A stretch of 64,000 nucleotides of DNA from an uncultured Clostridia bacterium (GCA_948485625.1 CAOMRW010000001.1:62001-126000); one strand, 5' to 3'; shown: positions 52,008 to 60,858, numbered from the stretch's first letter. Numbers and translations are program-made. Notes: generated from the letters alone by a model not told the origin.

Positions 52008-52865
52008 TTAAATTGCAACTGGAATTTTTCCAAGTTTTATTTCTTTATTGTAATCATAATCTTGAATTTCAAAGTCTTCTACTTTAAACTCGTAGAAATC
52101 TTTTGTTGGATTTTTTATAACTAATTTTGGACTACATTCAACTGGTTCTGCTTCAATTAATTTCTGGATTAGTGGTATATGTCTATCATATATGTGACAA
52201 TCGCCAATGTTGTGTGTTAATGTTCCAACTTCTAATCCTGCTACTTGGGCAAACATACATAATAATGCTGCATATTGCATTGTATTCCATCCATTTGCTG
52301 CTAGCATATCTTGTGAGCGTTGATTTAATATAAGATGAAGTTTTCCACCTTTTACTAACCATTGTGTAGAATATGCGCATGGCTCTAAATTCATGTCTTT
52401 TAATTCTGCATGATTAAAAAGATTTGTCATAATTCTACGACTAGCTGGGTCATTTTTCAAAAGATATAAAGCATAATCAATTTGGTCCATTTCTTTTATT
52501 CCTTCTTTTGTTTTGAATTTATATTTTTGTGCAAATTGATATCCATATGCTTTACCTATTGTTCCATCTTCTCCTGCCCATTGGTCCCAAATATGTGAAT
52601 TTAATTCACTTACTTTATTAGATTTCTTCTGCCAAATCCATAATATTTCATCAATTGCTCTTGTTACAGTTTTACTGTTGTTTCTTAATGTTATCATCGG
52701 AAATTCTTTTCCTACATCATATACATTTTGAACTCCAACAATAGAAATGTAATTTGCTTCTGCTCCATCTTCCCATCTTGTTCTTACTCCTGTTCCCTCT
52801 GATGAATAACCTTCTTCAATGATTTTTTTGCATGTCTCAATAAAATGTCTGTCTGCTTGTGTCAT
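52008..52865 (-). CDS. thyA: Thymidylate synthase
   Basis: 285 residues; AGGAGG upstream. Catalytic Cys in LEPCAYSTQWLV (about 160), RSQDMLAANGWNTMQYAALLCMFAQ (folate and dUMP site), and HNIGDCHIYDRHI. The N-terminus (GVRTRWEDGAEANYISIVGVQNVYD) is of the longer Firmicutes type. It methylates dUMP with methylene-THF; together with folA and the dCMP deaminase nearby it forms a dTMP synthesis set. Confidence 0.95.
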   Translation of the reverse strand: MTQADRHFIETCKKIIEEGYSSEGTGVRTRWEDGAEANYISIVGVQNVYDVGKEFPMITLRNNSKTVTRAIDEILWIWQKKSNKVSELNSHIWDQWAGEDGTIGKAYGYQFAQKYKFKTKEGIKEMDQIDYALYLLKNDPASRRIMTNLFNHAELKDMNLEPCAYSTQWLVKGGKLHLILNQRSQDMLAANGWNTMQYAALLCMFAQVAGLEVGTLTHNIGDCHIYDRHIPLIQKLIEAEPVECSPKLVIKNPTKDFYEFKVEDFEIQDYDYNKEIKLGKIPVAI

Positions 52866-52989
52866 ATAAAATCCTCCTTTTTATATATTACTGTCTTTAG
52901 TTTCTTTTGAATTATATCATAAGAATTTACATATTTCTACAATTTTTTAAATTTTATTTATTAATTTAAACTCATCTACAAAAATCGAC

Positions 52990-53026
52990 AAACAAGTGAA
53001 ACATTTTTGCACTGTCCCACTTGTTT
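52990..53026. repeat. Palindromic repeat, family D, copy 2
   Basis: aaacaagtg/cacttgttt arms flank aaacatttttgcactgtcc. The right end overlaps the PflX-like stop codon. Confidence 0.75.
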
Positions 53027-53913
53027 TATTTTTCCCATTTTGGTACGTATTCTTCTTCATGTTCTCCAAGTTCTTGAATGTATCCATTTTCTAAATTTAG
53101 TCTATATAAATATTTTTCTATTTGTTGGTACTCTTCTTTTGTTAGTTTTCTGTTAATTTCTTCGATTTCTTTTGCTTTATATGTAGGAAAATATTGTGCC
53201 ATAACACTTACATATACTTCATTCATATTATCATTAATCCATTTTAAAACTCTTCTTGAATTTAAAATATTATTTGGTAATACTAAATGTCTAATAATCA
53301 TTCCTTTTTGCATAATTCCATTTTCATTAAAAGTGGGTTGTCCTACTTGTTTATGCATTTCTTTTATGGCTTTTGTTGCGATTTCAAAATAATTATCCAC
53401 TTTTGATAAACGTTTTGCTAATAAATTGTCTGAATATTTTAGGTCTGGTAAATATATGTCTATATAACCATCTAACATTTTAATTGTTTCTACTTTTTCA
53501 TATCCATTTGTGTTATATATTATTGGTATTTTTAATCCTTTTTTTCTTGCTATTTTTATTGCTTCTATTATTTGTGGGACATAGCTTGTTGGTGTTACTA
53601 AATTGATGTTTTCTACATCTTTTTCTTGTTGTTTTATAAATATTTCTGCTAATTCTTGTATTGATATTTCTTTTCCTTTTCCTTGTTGGCTTATTTCATA
53701 ATTTTGGCAGAATACACAATTTAAATTGCAATTTGAAAAAAAGACTGTTCCTGAGCCTTTTTTTCCACTTATACATGGTTCTTCAAAATTGTGTGTTGAA
53801 TATAATGCTATTTTTACTGTGTCTTTTGATTTACATCTTCCTATTTGTCCTGCTTTTCTATTTATTTTACAGTTATGTGGACAAATTGTACATTTTTCTA
53901 ATATGCTTGTCAT
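53026..53913 (-). CDS. Radical SAM protein of the PflX (COG1313) type
   Basis: 295 residues. N-terminal CTICPHNCKINRKAGQIGRCKSK is a cysteine cluster typical of PflX-like proteins; the radical SAM cluster is FSNCNLNCVFCQNYEIS (CxxxCxxC, about 60-67). LPDLKYSDN and IIRHLVLPNNILNSRRVLKWI match the family. It is annotated by analogy as a putative pyruvate formate-lyase activating enzyme, but no glycyl radical enzyme lies nearby and the substrate is unknown. Flanked on both sides by family D palindromes. Confidence 0.85.
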   Translation of the reverse strand: MTSILEKCTICPHNCKINRKAGQIGRCKSKDTVKIALYSTHNFEEPCISGKKGSGTVFFSNCNLNCVFCQNYEISQQGKGKEISIQELAEIFIKQQEKDVENINLVTPTSYVPQIIEAIKIARKKGLKIPIIYNTNGYEKVETIKMLDGYIDIYLPDLKYSDNLLAKRLSKVDNYFEIATKAIKEMHKQVGQPTFNENGIMQKGMIIRHLVLPNNILNSRRVLKWINDNMNEVYVSVMAQYFPTYKAKEIEEINRKLTKEEYQQIEKYLYRLNLENGYIQELGEHEEEYVPKWEK

Positions 53914-53949
53914 TTTTGTTTTCCTATCTTTCTACATTTTTTGACAAAT

Positions 53950-53987
53950 AAATGAAACATTTTTGCACTGTCCCAAATGTTTCATTT
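53950..53987. repeat. Palindromic repeat, family D, copy 3
   Basis: aaatgaaacattt/aaatgtttcattt perfect 13-bp arms around ttgcactgtccc. The right arm contains the stop of the 53982 gene. Confidence 0.75.
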
Positions 53988-54668
53988 TACTTTTTCTATA
54001 AATATTTTTCCTTCAGTATTTTTTGTTAATTCAATTTTTTTACTTGTAAATTTGTTTATATTTTCTTTTACTGTATCTATTATCTTTGTTTCATTTTCAT
54101 TACTTTTTATTGTTGCAATTGTTTCTTCTTCTAAATTTTTTATATAAATGTCATAGATTTCATTTTCTTCTATTCCCATAGCATTTTCATAGTCTTCTAA
54201 GTATTCTATTATTTCTACTTCATATTTATTTCTGTTTTTCTTTATTTCTTTTATATAGAAAACATCGTCTAATGTGTCTAGTCCTATTCCTGTTGTTATG
54301 TATTTTCCTATATTTTCATCATAGTATATATATTCTGAACCTTCTTTAGGAAATTGTTTTTTGAAGTTTTCTCCAAATATTTCAATTGCTTTTTCTTGAA
54401 TTTCTTCATATGATAATTCATATTCTTCTAAATTCTTTTTTACTACTTCCCATATCCATAATTCTGGTGCATTATTAATATTGTCAAATTGGGGTAATGC
54501 TTCTTCTGTTATTTCTTGCCACATATATATTTTGTTTATGTATTCTTCTATTTCTTTAACTTCTGAAATGGTTACATTATTTTGATTTTGGTTATTTTTG
54601 TATATATACATTCCAATAAAAATTACTAATAATACACATATTATTGCTAGTAGTCTTTTCATTAGCAT
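53982..54668 (-). CDS. Hypothetical anchored extracytoplasmic protein
   Basis: 228 residues; CAGGAG upstream with two possible ATGs two codons apart. One membrane helix (about 5-23, LLAIICVLLVIFIGMYIY) is followed by a mostly acidic soluble part with YINKIYMWQEITEEALPQF, ELSYEEIQEKAIEIFG and YITTGIGLDTLDDVFYIKEI. No family recognised. Its start lies 11 bases downstream of ftsZ, so the two may be co-transcribed. Confidence 0.6.
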   Translation of the reverse strand: MLMKRLLAIICVLLVIFIGMYIYKNNQNQNNVTISEVKEIEEYINKIYMWQEITEEALPQFDNINNAPELWIWEVVKKNLEEYELSYEEIQEKAIEIFGENFKKQFPKEGSEYIYYDENIGKYITTGIGLDTLDDVFYIKEIKKNRNKYEVEIIEYLEDYENAMGIEENEIYDIYIKNLEEETIATIKSNENETKIIDTVKENINKFTSKKIELTKNTEGKIFIEKVK

Positions 54669-54679
54669 TCATCTCCTGT

Positions 54680-55648
54680 TTATTGCTTAACTTCTACTTT
54701 TTCTTCTACTCCAGTTGCAATTACAGTAACACAAACTTCATCTCCTATATTTTCATCTATTACTGTCCCAAATATGATGTTTGCGTCTTCACTTACTCTT
54801 TCATTTATTATAGCTATAGCACTGTTTATTTCTATAAGGCTTAGTGTATTATTTCCTCTTATATTTACTATTACGCCTTTTGCTCCTTCTATTTTGCTTT
54901 CAGTTAATGGGTTTTCTATTGCTTGTATTACAGCATCTTCTATCTTTTTCTCTCCTCTGGCACTTCCTATTCCCATATATGCTTTTCCTCTATAACTCAT
55001 TGTTGTTTTTATGTCTGCAAAGTCTATATTTACTTCTCCTATTGATGTTAGTAAATCTGTTATGCTTGTTATTCCTTGTTCTAATATGTTATCTGCTAGT
55101 GAAAATGCGTTATTTAGTGTTATTTTGGAGTCTGTTACTTTTAGAAGATTGTCATTTAATACGACTATTAAATCATCTACATTTTCTTTTAATCTTTCTG
55201 CTCCTTTTTCTGCTCTTAGTTTTCTTGCTTTTCCTTCAAACATAAATGGTTTTGTTACTATTCCTATTGTTAGTATTCCCATTTCTTTTGCTATTTCAGC
55301 TATGATTGGTGCTGCACCTGTTCCTGTGCCTCCTCCCATTCCTGCTGCTATAAATACTAAGTCTGCTCCTCTTAGTATTTGTTTTATTTCTTCTTTATTT
55401 TCTATAGCTGCTCTTTCTCCTATTATTTCATTTGCTCCTGCTCCTAGTCCTCTTGTAGTTTGAACTCCTATTTGTAAAGTGTTACTTGTTCTTGATCTTT
55501 TTAAAGTTCCTGTCTCTGTATTTATCATGTAGAATGATACTCCTTTGACATTATCTTCTATCATTCTATTTATTGCATTATTCCCTGCTCCACCTACTCC
55601 TATTACTTTTATTTTTAGCATTCTGTCTATATCTCTTATATCGTTCAT
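54680..55648 (-). CDS. ftsZ: Cell division protein FtsZ (short, tail-less form)
   Basis: 322 residues. GVGGAGNNAINRM (about 16-28), AAGMGGGTGTGAAPIIAE (tubulin signature, about 101-118), VVLNDNLLKV and the T7-like NIDFADIKTTM (about 204-214) are present. It differs from the usual: NTETGTLKRSRTSN stands where NTDxQAL is normal, and the protein ends at VIATGVEEKVEVKQ, right after the C-terminal domain, without the linker and the conserved tail that binds FtsA/SepF. It polymerises with GTP; how it reaches the membrane is unclear. It may be a second FtsZ paralogue. Confidence 0.88.
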   Translation of the reverse strand: MNDIRDIDRMLKIKVIGVGGAGNNAINRMIEDNVKGVSFYMINTETGTLKRSRTSNTLQIGVQTTRGLGAGANEIIGERAAIENKEEIKQILRGADLVFIAAGMGGGTGTGAAPIIAEIAKEMGILTIGIVTKPFMFEGKARKLRAEKGAERLKENVDDLIVVLNDNLLKVTDSKITLNNAFSLADNILEQGITSITDLLTSIGEVNIDFADIKTTMSYRGKAYMGIGSARGEKKIEDAVIQAIENPLTESKIEGAKGVIVNIRGNNTLSLIEINSAIAIINERVSEDANIIFGTVIDENIGDEVCVTVIATGVEEKVEVKQ

Positions 55649-55787
55649 TATTCAACTTCCTCCTTGATTTCCTTTTGTTTCCATTTTGTTTTTTATTATA
55701 TATAAAAAGAGTAAAAAATACAACTATTTTTTGACTTTTTTCTTAATTTTAGTTGTTTATTAGCATTTTAAAAAGAAAAAGATTTAT

Positions 55788-55823
55788 AAAAACTCTGTAA
55801 TTCTCTATTGCCATAGAGTTTTT
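55788..55823 (-). terminator. Terminator after the methyltransferase gene
   Basis: aaaaactct/agagttttt arms with an 18-base loop, just past the stop at 55838. Confidence 0.6.
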
Positions 55824-55837
55824 ATATTTCCTTTTCT

Positions 55838-56451
55838 TTATTTTTTTGCTATAAATACTATATAATTTTTCTTGTGTTCAAATCTTATAGTTTCTCTTTC
55901 ATCTATTTTTATAATATTAAAATCAGATAAATATTTTTTACATCATTAACATCAAATAATCTTATTTCTTTATCTTTATACTCGTAAAAATGATATTCAA
56001 TTTCTTTGGCTTCGTTTCCTATTACTTTTAGCCCTTCAATTCCATTAACACTTCCAATAAATAATCCATCTTCTTTTAAAATTCTATTTATTTCTAGCAT
56101 TAACTTTCTAGTATCTTCATCAGAAAAATAATGGATAGATAAATTTGCAAATACTAAGTCAAATTCATTATCTGAAAAAGGTAACTTATTTCTCATATCT
56201 AATTTTACTACATTTTCATTAAAGCTTTTAACTTTATTTAAAGCTATATCTGATATATCAGATGATACTACATCATATCCATATTTAATTAGTTGTTTTG
56301 AATATTGTCCTATTCCACATCCTAAGTCTAAGCATTTACCTGTTGAATTAAGGTATGTCTTATACTCCTCTATCCATAAATCTTCTTCTAAATCTTTATT
56401 TATATGATTAGCCCAATATTCATCATTTTTGAAATAATCATTTGCACTCAT
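55838..56451 (-). CDS. Class I SAM methyltransferase, -1 frameshift at A_AAA_AAT
   Basis: ATG at 56451 follows AGAGGT. Motif I is CLDLGCGIGQYSKQL (about 39-53), with motif II SSDIS and LDMRNKLPFSDNEFDLVFANLSIHYF (about 85-110). The frame ends at KNIYLILIL-stop (55909), but one frame over it continues YLSDFNIIKIDERETIRFE to NYIVFIAKK-stop at 55838, the expected UbiE-like C-terminus (204 residues). The switch is GTA AAA AAT (A run 55934-55939), six A where seven are needed. Substrate unknown. Accessory location. Confidence 0.75.
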
Positions 56452-56477
56452 ATTACTACCTCTTTTCCTTTATTTTT

Positions 56478-57314
56478 TTATTTTTTCTTTAAACTTTTTT
56501 TATTTTCTTTCTCTAATTGTTTTAAACTTTTCTTAGGTGTTGGTAAGTCTTCTGGCATAGTTCCTCCTAGTTCTTTTATCGTCTTTCTTATTTTGAATCC
56601 AACTTCATAATGAGCTTTATTAGCTTCTTTTTCACTTTGAATATTATCTCTTTTTAATTTTTGTTCTGTTTGAGATATTCTAAATAAATTTGCTATAAGT
56701 TCATCACTTCCCATATTATCTAAAATATCTTCTCTGTATCTCAATCCTTTTCTTTTAGCAATATCATCTGCTGTTTCTCCATTGTATAAACCTTTATACC
56801 CAAAATTATGAAACTTATCAAAATTTTTAACTCCTACATTTTTAGCAGTTTGATTAAGTGAATAATTGCCTTTCTTTGTTAAGTTTCTTTGATAAAATCT
56901 CTTTTCATCTTCTGTTAATGAACTATATTCTTTTTCGCTAATCTCTTGTTTTCTAGTCTGTATAGCAAAATATGTTTGTGCAAGAGCAATAACTTTTTTT
57001 CTTGTATCTCCATTTTGTGCTATTAAATAGCATGCATAACGTGTTAATTTATAGTCTCTAATGTTTTTTGTTGCACCTTTAGGCATTTTTATCGTTTTGT
57101 CGATGTCGACAAAATGTTCAATAACAGTAATCTCGCTGTTTTCACAAGATTTTTTTGCTTTGTTTATTACATTTTCAAATTTTCGCCATTCCTTATAATT
57201 TAAAACTGATTGTAATTCTCTAGCATCCCAATATTCTATTCCATTTTCATCAATATGCTTTATATCTTCAAAAGTCTGATTTGTATAATTTTCCTTTTTA
57301 TCTAGTTCATTCAT
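56478..57314 (-). CDS. dinD: DNA damage-inducible protein D (DinD), copy 1
   Basis: 278 residues; TGGAGATG upstream. The N-terminal BRO-like part is FEDIKHIDENGIEYWDARELQSVLNY, followed by YACYLIAQNGDTRKKVIALAQTYFAIQTRKQE and a C-terminal part with FHNFGYKGLYNG and LGGTMPEDLPTPKKS. DinD is a LexA-regulated protein that inhibits RecA filaments in E. coli. The second copy at 59434 is about 75 percent similar by eye. Here KELGGT is coded CTA GGA GGA ACT with no extra C, unlike copy 2. Confidence 0.88.
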   Translation of the reverse strand: MNELDKKENYTNQTFEDIKHIDENGIEYWDARELQSVLNYKEWRKFENVINKAKKSCENSEITVIEHFVDIDKTIKMPKGATKNIRDYKLTRYACYLIAQNGDTRKKVIALAQTYFAIQTRKQEISEKEYSSLTEDEKRFYQRNLTKKGNYSLNQTAKNVGVKNFDKFHNFGYKGLYNGETADDIAKRKGLRYREDILDNMGSDELIANLFRISQTEQKLKRDNIQSEKEANKAHYEVGFKIRKTIKELGGTMPEDLPTPKKSLKQLEKENKKSLKKK

Positions 57315-57488
57315 TTGAAATCATCTCCATTTCTTACTATTTGATATCTTATTATATTTGTAAGTAAATTTCAATATATTCATAAACTTTTTTTTTCTAA
57401 TTAATAAGATTTTTTGAATTACTCTTTTTTAGTTATCTATAGTTATCTTTCTTATATAATTCTGCAAAATTAGAAACTTATAAATGTA

Positions 57489-57851
57489 TTATTTATAAAT
57501 TTCATAGTAAGTTTCTTTATAAAAACTATTCTCTCTTAGCATTTTGTCAATAGATTCAAATTCGCATTCTGCAAATTGGCAACATAATTTTAATATTTCT
57601 TTTTCATTATTACTATTTAAAACGTATTTCTCGATTTCGCCATTTTTGAATCTAAAGATAAATACCTTATCTTTGCCTAAATATTCGTTCCAAAATCCCA
57701 TTTTAAGTGTTTTGTATATATATTTTTCAAATATTTCAGTTTTGTCTTCGTCAAATATAACTCCATAATTATTTCCTAATGTTTTTATTTTAAAATTATT
57801 TTGTTCAAGTTCATCAATATTATTTATTCCCATTAAATAACTATAGTTCAT
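57489..57851 (-). CDS. Hypothetical protein, 120 aa
   Basis: ATG at 57851 follows AGAGG; the longer frame starting at 57869 overlaps the upstream fragment's stop (ATGA). Soluble, acidic; NYSYLMGINNIDELEQNNFKIK, then FRFKNGEIEKYVLNSNNEKEI and LCCQFAECEFES. No family recognised. Probably translated together with the truncated nuclease frame upstream. Confidence 0.5.
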   Translation of the reverse strand: MNYSYLMGINNIDELEQNNFKIKTLGNNYGVIFDEDKTEIFEKYIYKTLKMGFWNEYLGKDKVFIFRFKNGEIEKYVLNSNNEKEILKLCCQFAECEFESIDKMLRENSFYKETYYEIYK

Positions 57852-57865
57852 ATTTTTTCCTCTTT

Positions 57866-58009
57866 TCATTTTATTGTTTTTTCTACGATTAAATCATAAT
57901 CTTGAGTGTCATTTAAGGGGATTGATACAATATATCCATTAGAAGTATAATAAGCTATAGCCATGCCTAACCCTGTATTCCCTTTTTCTTTATTTGTTTT
58001 TAAATTCAT
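57866..58009 (-). pseudogene. Truncated PD-(D/E)XK endonuclease-like gene
   Basis: 47 codons from ATG 58009: NLKTNKEKGNTGLGMAIAYY and GYIVSIPLNDTQDYDLIVE match the first part of the group I intron-type PD-(D/E)XK family (about 140-150 aa in full), up to the catalytic Asp. The E-x-K half is missing and the frame stops at 57866. A remnant. Confidence 0.6.
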
Positions 58010-58292
58010 ACTATTTCTATCTCAAGAACTTTTGTTTGTTTTTATTAAAAAAAATAAATCAAGTTAACCTTGATTTATGGTGCCCTAGCGAAGGACGTAT
58101 GCGAAAAATACCTTGCACAAAACCACCTTATTATCCGTTTCAAAATCAGTTATAGCAATAGTTTCAAAAATATGTATACCCACCATCGGTGTTTTTTGTC
58201 TATTACTATGTTTTTAATTTAACATAACTTTTTATATTTGACAAGTGGCTTTTATAAATTTTATATGTTTTAATTAATATTTTTGCTATATG
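58010..58292. other. Intergenic region with a hairpin and a conserved-looking short frame
   Basis: A hairpin ataaatcaa/ttgatttat lies at about 58050-58077. On the minus strand an ATG at about 58193 opens a 33-codon frame (MVGIHIFETIAITDFE..., KVFFAYVLR) without a ribosome binding site, with base composition unlike its surroundings. It may be a remnant of a mobile element end. Confidence 0.3.
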
Positions 58293-59423
58293 CTATGATA
58301 TTTCCGAAAATTTAAAATATAATTTTCTATTTTTATTTATTCTATAAACTCCATTTCCATTCTTTAAACTTAAATGAATATATGCCTGCATTGGCGTTTG
58401 TCTTTTTAACTTTACAATTTCATCTATACCTTTAATAATTAATTCCTCTTTTATAATTGTACTGAAATACATTAAAAATTCTTCTGCTGTTATATTAGGA
58501 TTAAGTGCAATCATATTTTGAGTTGTTTCAAAAAAGAAATTTTTCTTATTATCACTATATACATTTGGTTCAGAAGATTTGTATAATTCTATTCCATCTA
58601 TATCTATCTTTTCATATTTACTTTCTAAATTTTTATTTGATTTATATTGTATATTGGTATTTTCTATCTGTCTCATACTTACTATTATTGGAGATCCTTG
58701 GCATATTTGAAATATTTTATTTGGATATACTATCATTTCACTTTTTATTATATTGTTTCTTAAATCTATACAATTTATTATATTTCCAAAACTAATATTT
58801 TCTTTAAATATTAATATATCAACTTTTTTATCACAAATTTTTTGTATCTTTTTTACTAAATTATAGTCTCTATAAATCTCGTATTTTTCTAATTTTAAAC
58901 CTTTTGTATCCACTATTTTTGAAAAGTGTTCTCCTTTATCGTTGGTATATATCTGGCAGAAATCTTCAACTTCTACTATTAATCCAAAAATTTTTCCTAT
59001 TGAATAATTTGTCTTATAAGTATCTAGCCTTAATAACTTTTGCTCTATCATATCAATTAGGTTTTTTCTCATATATCTTATATTACTTCTAATATCTTCA
59101 TCCGAAAAGGTTAAAGTACCAAATATATCACTTTTATATCTTGATTTTCTATCTACTTTGTTTTTAATTACTTTTCCCATAGAAAAACACTTTTGGTTTT
59201 TATTATACTTTCTTTCATAACTGTCAATAGAAAATTTTTCAAAATAATACTGCTTATATGCATAGTCTGGACCACCCTTTTTATCTAACTCTTCTAAATA
59301 GATTAAGTTTCTTAGTACTTCTAATATATTATCATCACATTTATTTACTTTATTAACTGTTCTAGTGTTTCTTATTTCTTCTAAAAATTTACTTTCATTT
59401 ATACCATTATCCATTTTTATCAC
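58293..59423 (-). CDS. Hypothetical protein, about 375 aa
   Basis: GTG at 59423 or ATG at 59414 could start it; neither has a strong site. No signal peptide or helix in the membrane. Notable segments: NLIYLEELDKKGGPDYAYKQYYFE (about 37-60), KSDIFGTLTFSDEDIRSNIRYMRKNLIDM, GSPIIVSMRQIENTNIQYKS and FFETTQNMIALNPNITAEEFLMYFSTII. The later part, with an MQAYIHLSLKNGNG near the end, could be nucleic-acid related, but I do not recognise a family. It sits between the two dinD copies in accessory DNA. Confidence 0.6.
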   Translation of the reverse strand: MIKMDNGINESKFLEEIRNTRTVNKVNKCDDNILEVLRNLIYLEELDKKGGPDYAYKQYYFEKFSIDSYERKYNKNQKCFSMGKVIKNKVDRKSRYKSDIFGTLTFSDEDIRSNIRYMRKNLIDMIEQKLLRLDTYKTNYSIGKIFGLIVEVEDFCQIYTNDKGEHFSKIVDTKGLKLEKYEIYRDYNLVKKIQKICDKKVDILIFKENISFGNIINCIDLRNNIIKSEMIVYPNKIFQICQGSPIIVSMRQIENTNIQYKSNKNLESKYEKIDIDGIELYKSSEPNVYSDNKKNFFFETTQNMIALNPNITAEEFLMYFSTIIKEELIIKGIDEIVKLKRQTPMQAYIHLSLKNGNGVYRINKNRKLYFKFSEIS

Positions 59424-59433
59424 AACTCTTTGT

Positions 59434-60268
59434 TTATTTTTTCAAACTTTTTTTATTTTCTTTTTCTAATTGCTTTAGGCTCTTTTTAGGTGTAGGCAAT
59501 TCTTCTGGCATAGTTCCGTCCTGCCTGTTTAATGGCTTTTCTAACTATTTTTCCAATTTTATTATGAGTATCGCAAGCTTTCTTTTCAGTATCAACTTTA
59601 TCTCTTTTTAATCTTGATTCTGTTTGTGTTATACGAAATAGATTAGCTGCAAGTTCTTCACTTCCCATATTATCTAAAATATCTTCTCTATATCTTAATC
59701 CTTTTCTTTTGGCAATATCATCAGCCGTTTCTCCATTGTATAAACCTTTATATCCAGCATTATGAAATTTATCAAAATTCTTAACTCCTGCATTTTTAGC
59801 TGTTTGGTTAAGTGAATAATTTCCTTTTTTTGTTAAGTTTCTTTGATAAAATCTCTTTTCATCTTCTGTTAATGAACTATATTCTTTTTCACTAATTTCT
59901 TGTTTTCTAGTTTGAATCGCAAAATATGTTTGTGCAAGAGCAACAATTTTTAATCTTGGATTTGCATTTTGAGCTATAAGATAGCAGGCATATCGTGTTA
60001 ATTTATAATCTTTTTGTTCTCTTTTCGCACCAGAACCTATTTCAACCATTTTGTTGTCAACAACGAAATGGTCAATGTCAGTTATTTCAGAGTTTTGACA
60101 AGCTATCTTCGCTTTTTCAATTACTGCATCAAAATATCTCCAATCCTTATAACTTAAAACTTTCATCAATTCTCTTGCATACCAAAATTCAATTCCATTT
60201 TCGTCAATATGTTTTATATCTTCAAAAGTTTTATTATTATAATTTTCTTTGTTATCTAATTCTTTCAT
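59434..60268 (-). CDS. dinD: DNA damage-inducible protein D (DinD), copy 2, frameshift at an in-frame CGG
   Basis: ATG at 60268 follows AAAGGAG. Residues 1-250 parallel copy 1 (FEDIKHIDENGIEFWYAREL; RYACYLIAQNANPRLKIVALAQTYFAIQTRKQE). At codon 251 the frame reads GCA GGA CGG AAC (CGG at 59516-59518) and then NYARRIAYT-stop at 59486. Skipping the C gives GGA ACT ATG, hence AGGTMPEELPTPKKSLKQLEKENKKSLKK to a TAA at 59434: 277 residues, against 278 in copy 1. Copy 1 has GGA GGA ACT at the same place. This pair gives direct evidence that the C is the only change. Confidence 0.85.
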
Positions 60269-60310
60269 TTATCAACATCTCCTTTCTTTGCTATAATTAT
60301 TTTCTTGTTT

Positions 60311-60835
60311 TTAGTTTATAACACTATAATGAGCTTGTACTATATCTTCCTGTTCTCTTATAATTTTTTCAAGTTTTAGTTTGTTTTCAAAATAGTTACC
60401 TTTAAATAGTGGTATTCCTTTATTTAATACAAACGGATTATAATTTAAAATAATATTATCTACTATTCCTTTTTCCATAAAAGCATTATTTATAGTTGCA
60501 CCACCAGAAATGAATAATTTTTCGTATTTCATTTTTTCACATACTTTTAAACAATCTTCTATCGAATTGCAATATGTAATATTTGAACATTGATTTTTCT
60601 TATTACTTGTTTCACTTAGAATAATTATATTTATGTCTTTTAAATCATTTAAATAGTCTTCTCCCCTAGACACTATATTGTACCAAGTTTTTCTGCCCCA
60701 TATTAATACATCATATTCCTTTAAAAATTCTAACATTATCTCCCAGCCTCTGTAAGATAGAAAATCCTCATTTCCATCTTCTGTTGCAATTAGTCCATTA
60801 ATAGAACATGCCATTTCAACTGTTATCTTTCTCAT
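60311..60835 (-). CDS. Dihydrofolate reductase/RibD C-terminal-domain protein
   Basis: 174 residues from ATG 60835 (AAAGGAG upstream). RKITVEMACSINGLIATEDGNEDFLSYRGWE, YDVLIWGRKTWYNIV and FISGGATINNAFMEKGIVDNIILNYNPFVLNKG show the RibD/DHFR-like NADPH fold. Not a close FolA. Substrate unknown; such genes are common in accessory islands. Confidence 0.8.
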   Translation of the reverse strand: MRKITVEMACSINGLIATEDGNEDFLSYRGWEIMLEFLKEYDVLIWGRKTWYNIVSRGEDYLNDLKDINIIILSETSNKKNQCSNITYCNSIEDCLKVCEKMKYEKLFISGGATINNAFMEKGIVDNIILNYNPFVLNKGIPLFKGNYFENKLKLEKIIREQEDIVQAHYSVIN

Positions 60836-60858
60836 AATCTTCTCCTTTATATTGATTT

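Noticed and set aside
57852..57869. Upstream start of the 120-aa hypothetical gene
   Set aside because: It overlaps the AGAGG site that serves the ATG at 57851.
6272..59518. Reassignment of CGG to another amino acid (as in some Bacilli)
   Set aside because: A sense reassignment would not restore the reading frame; the downstream frames need a +1 step.
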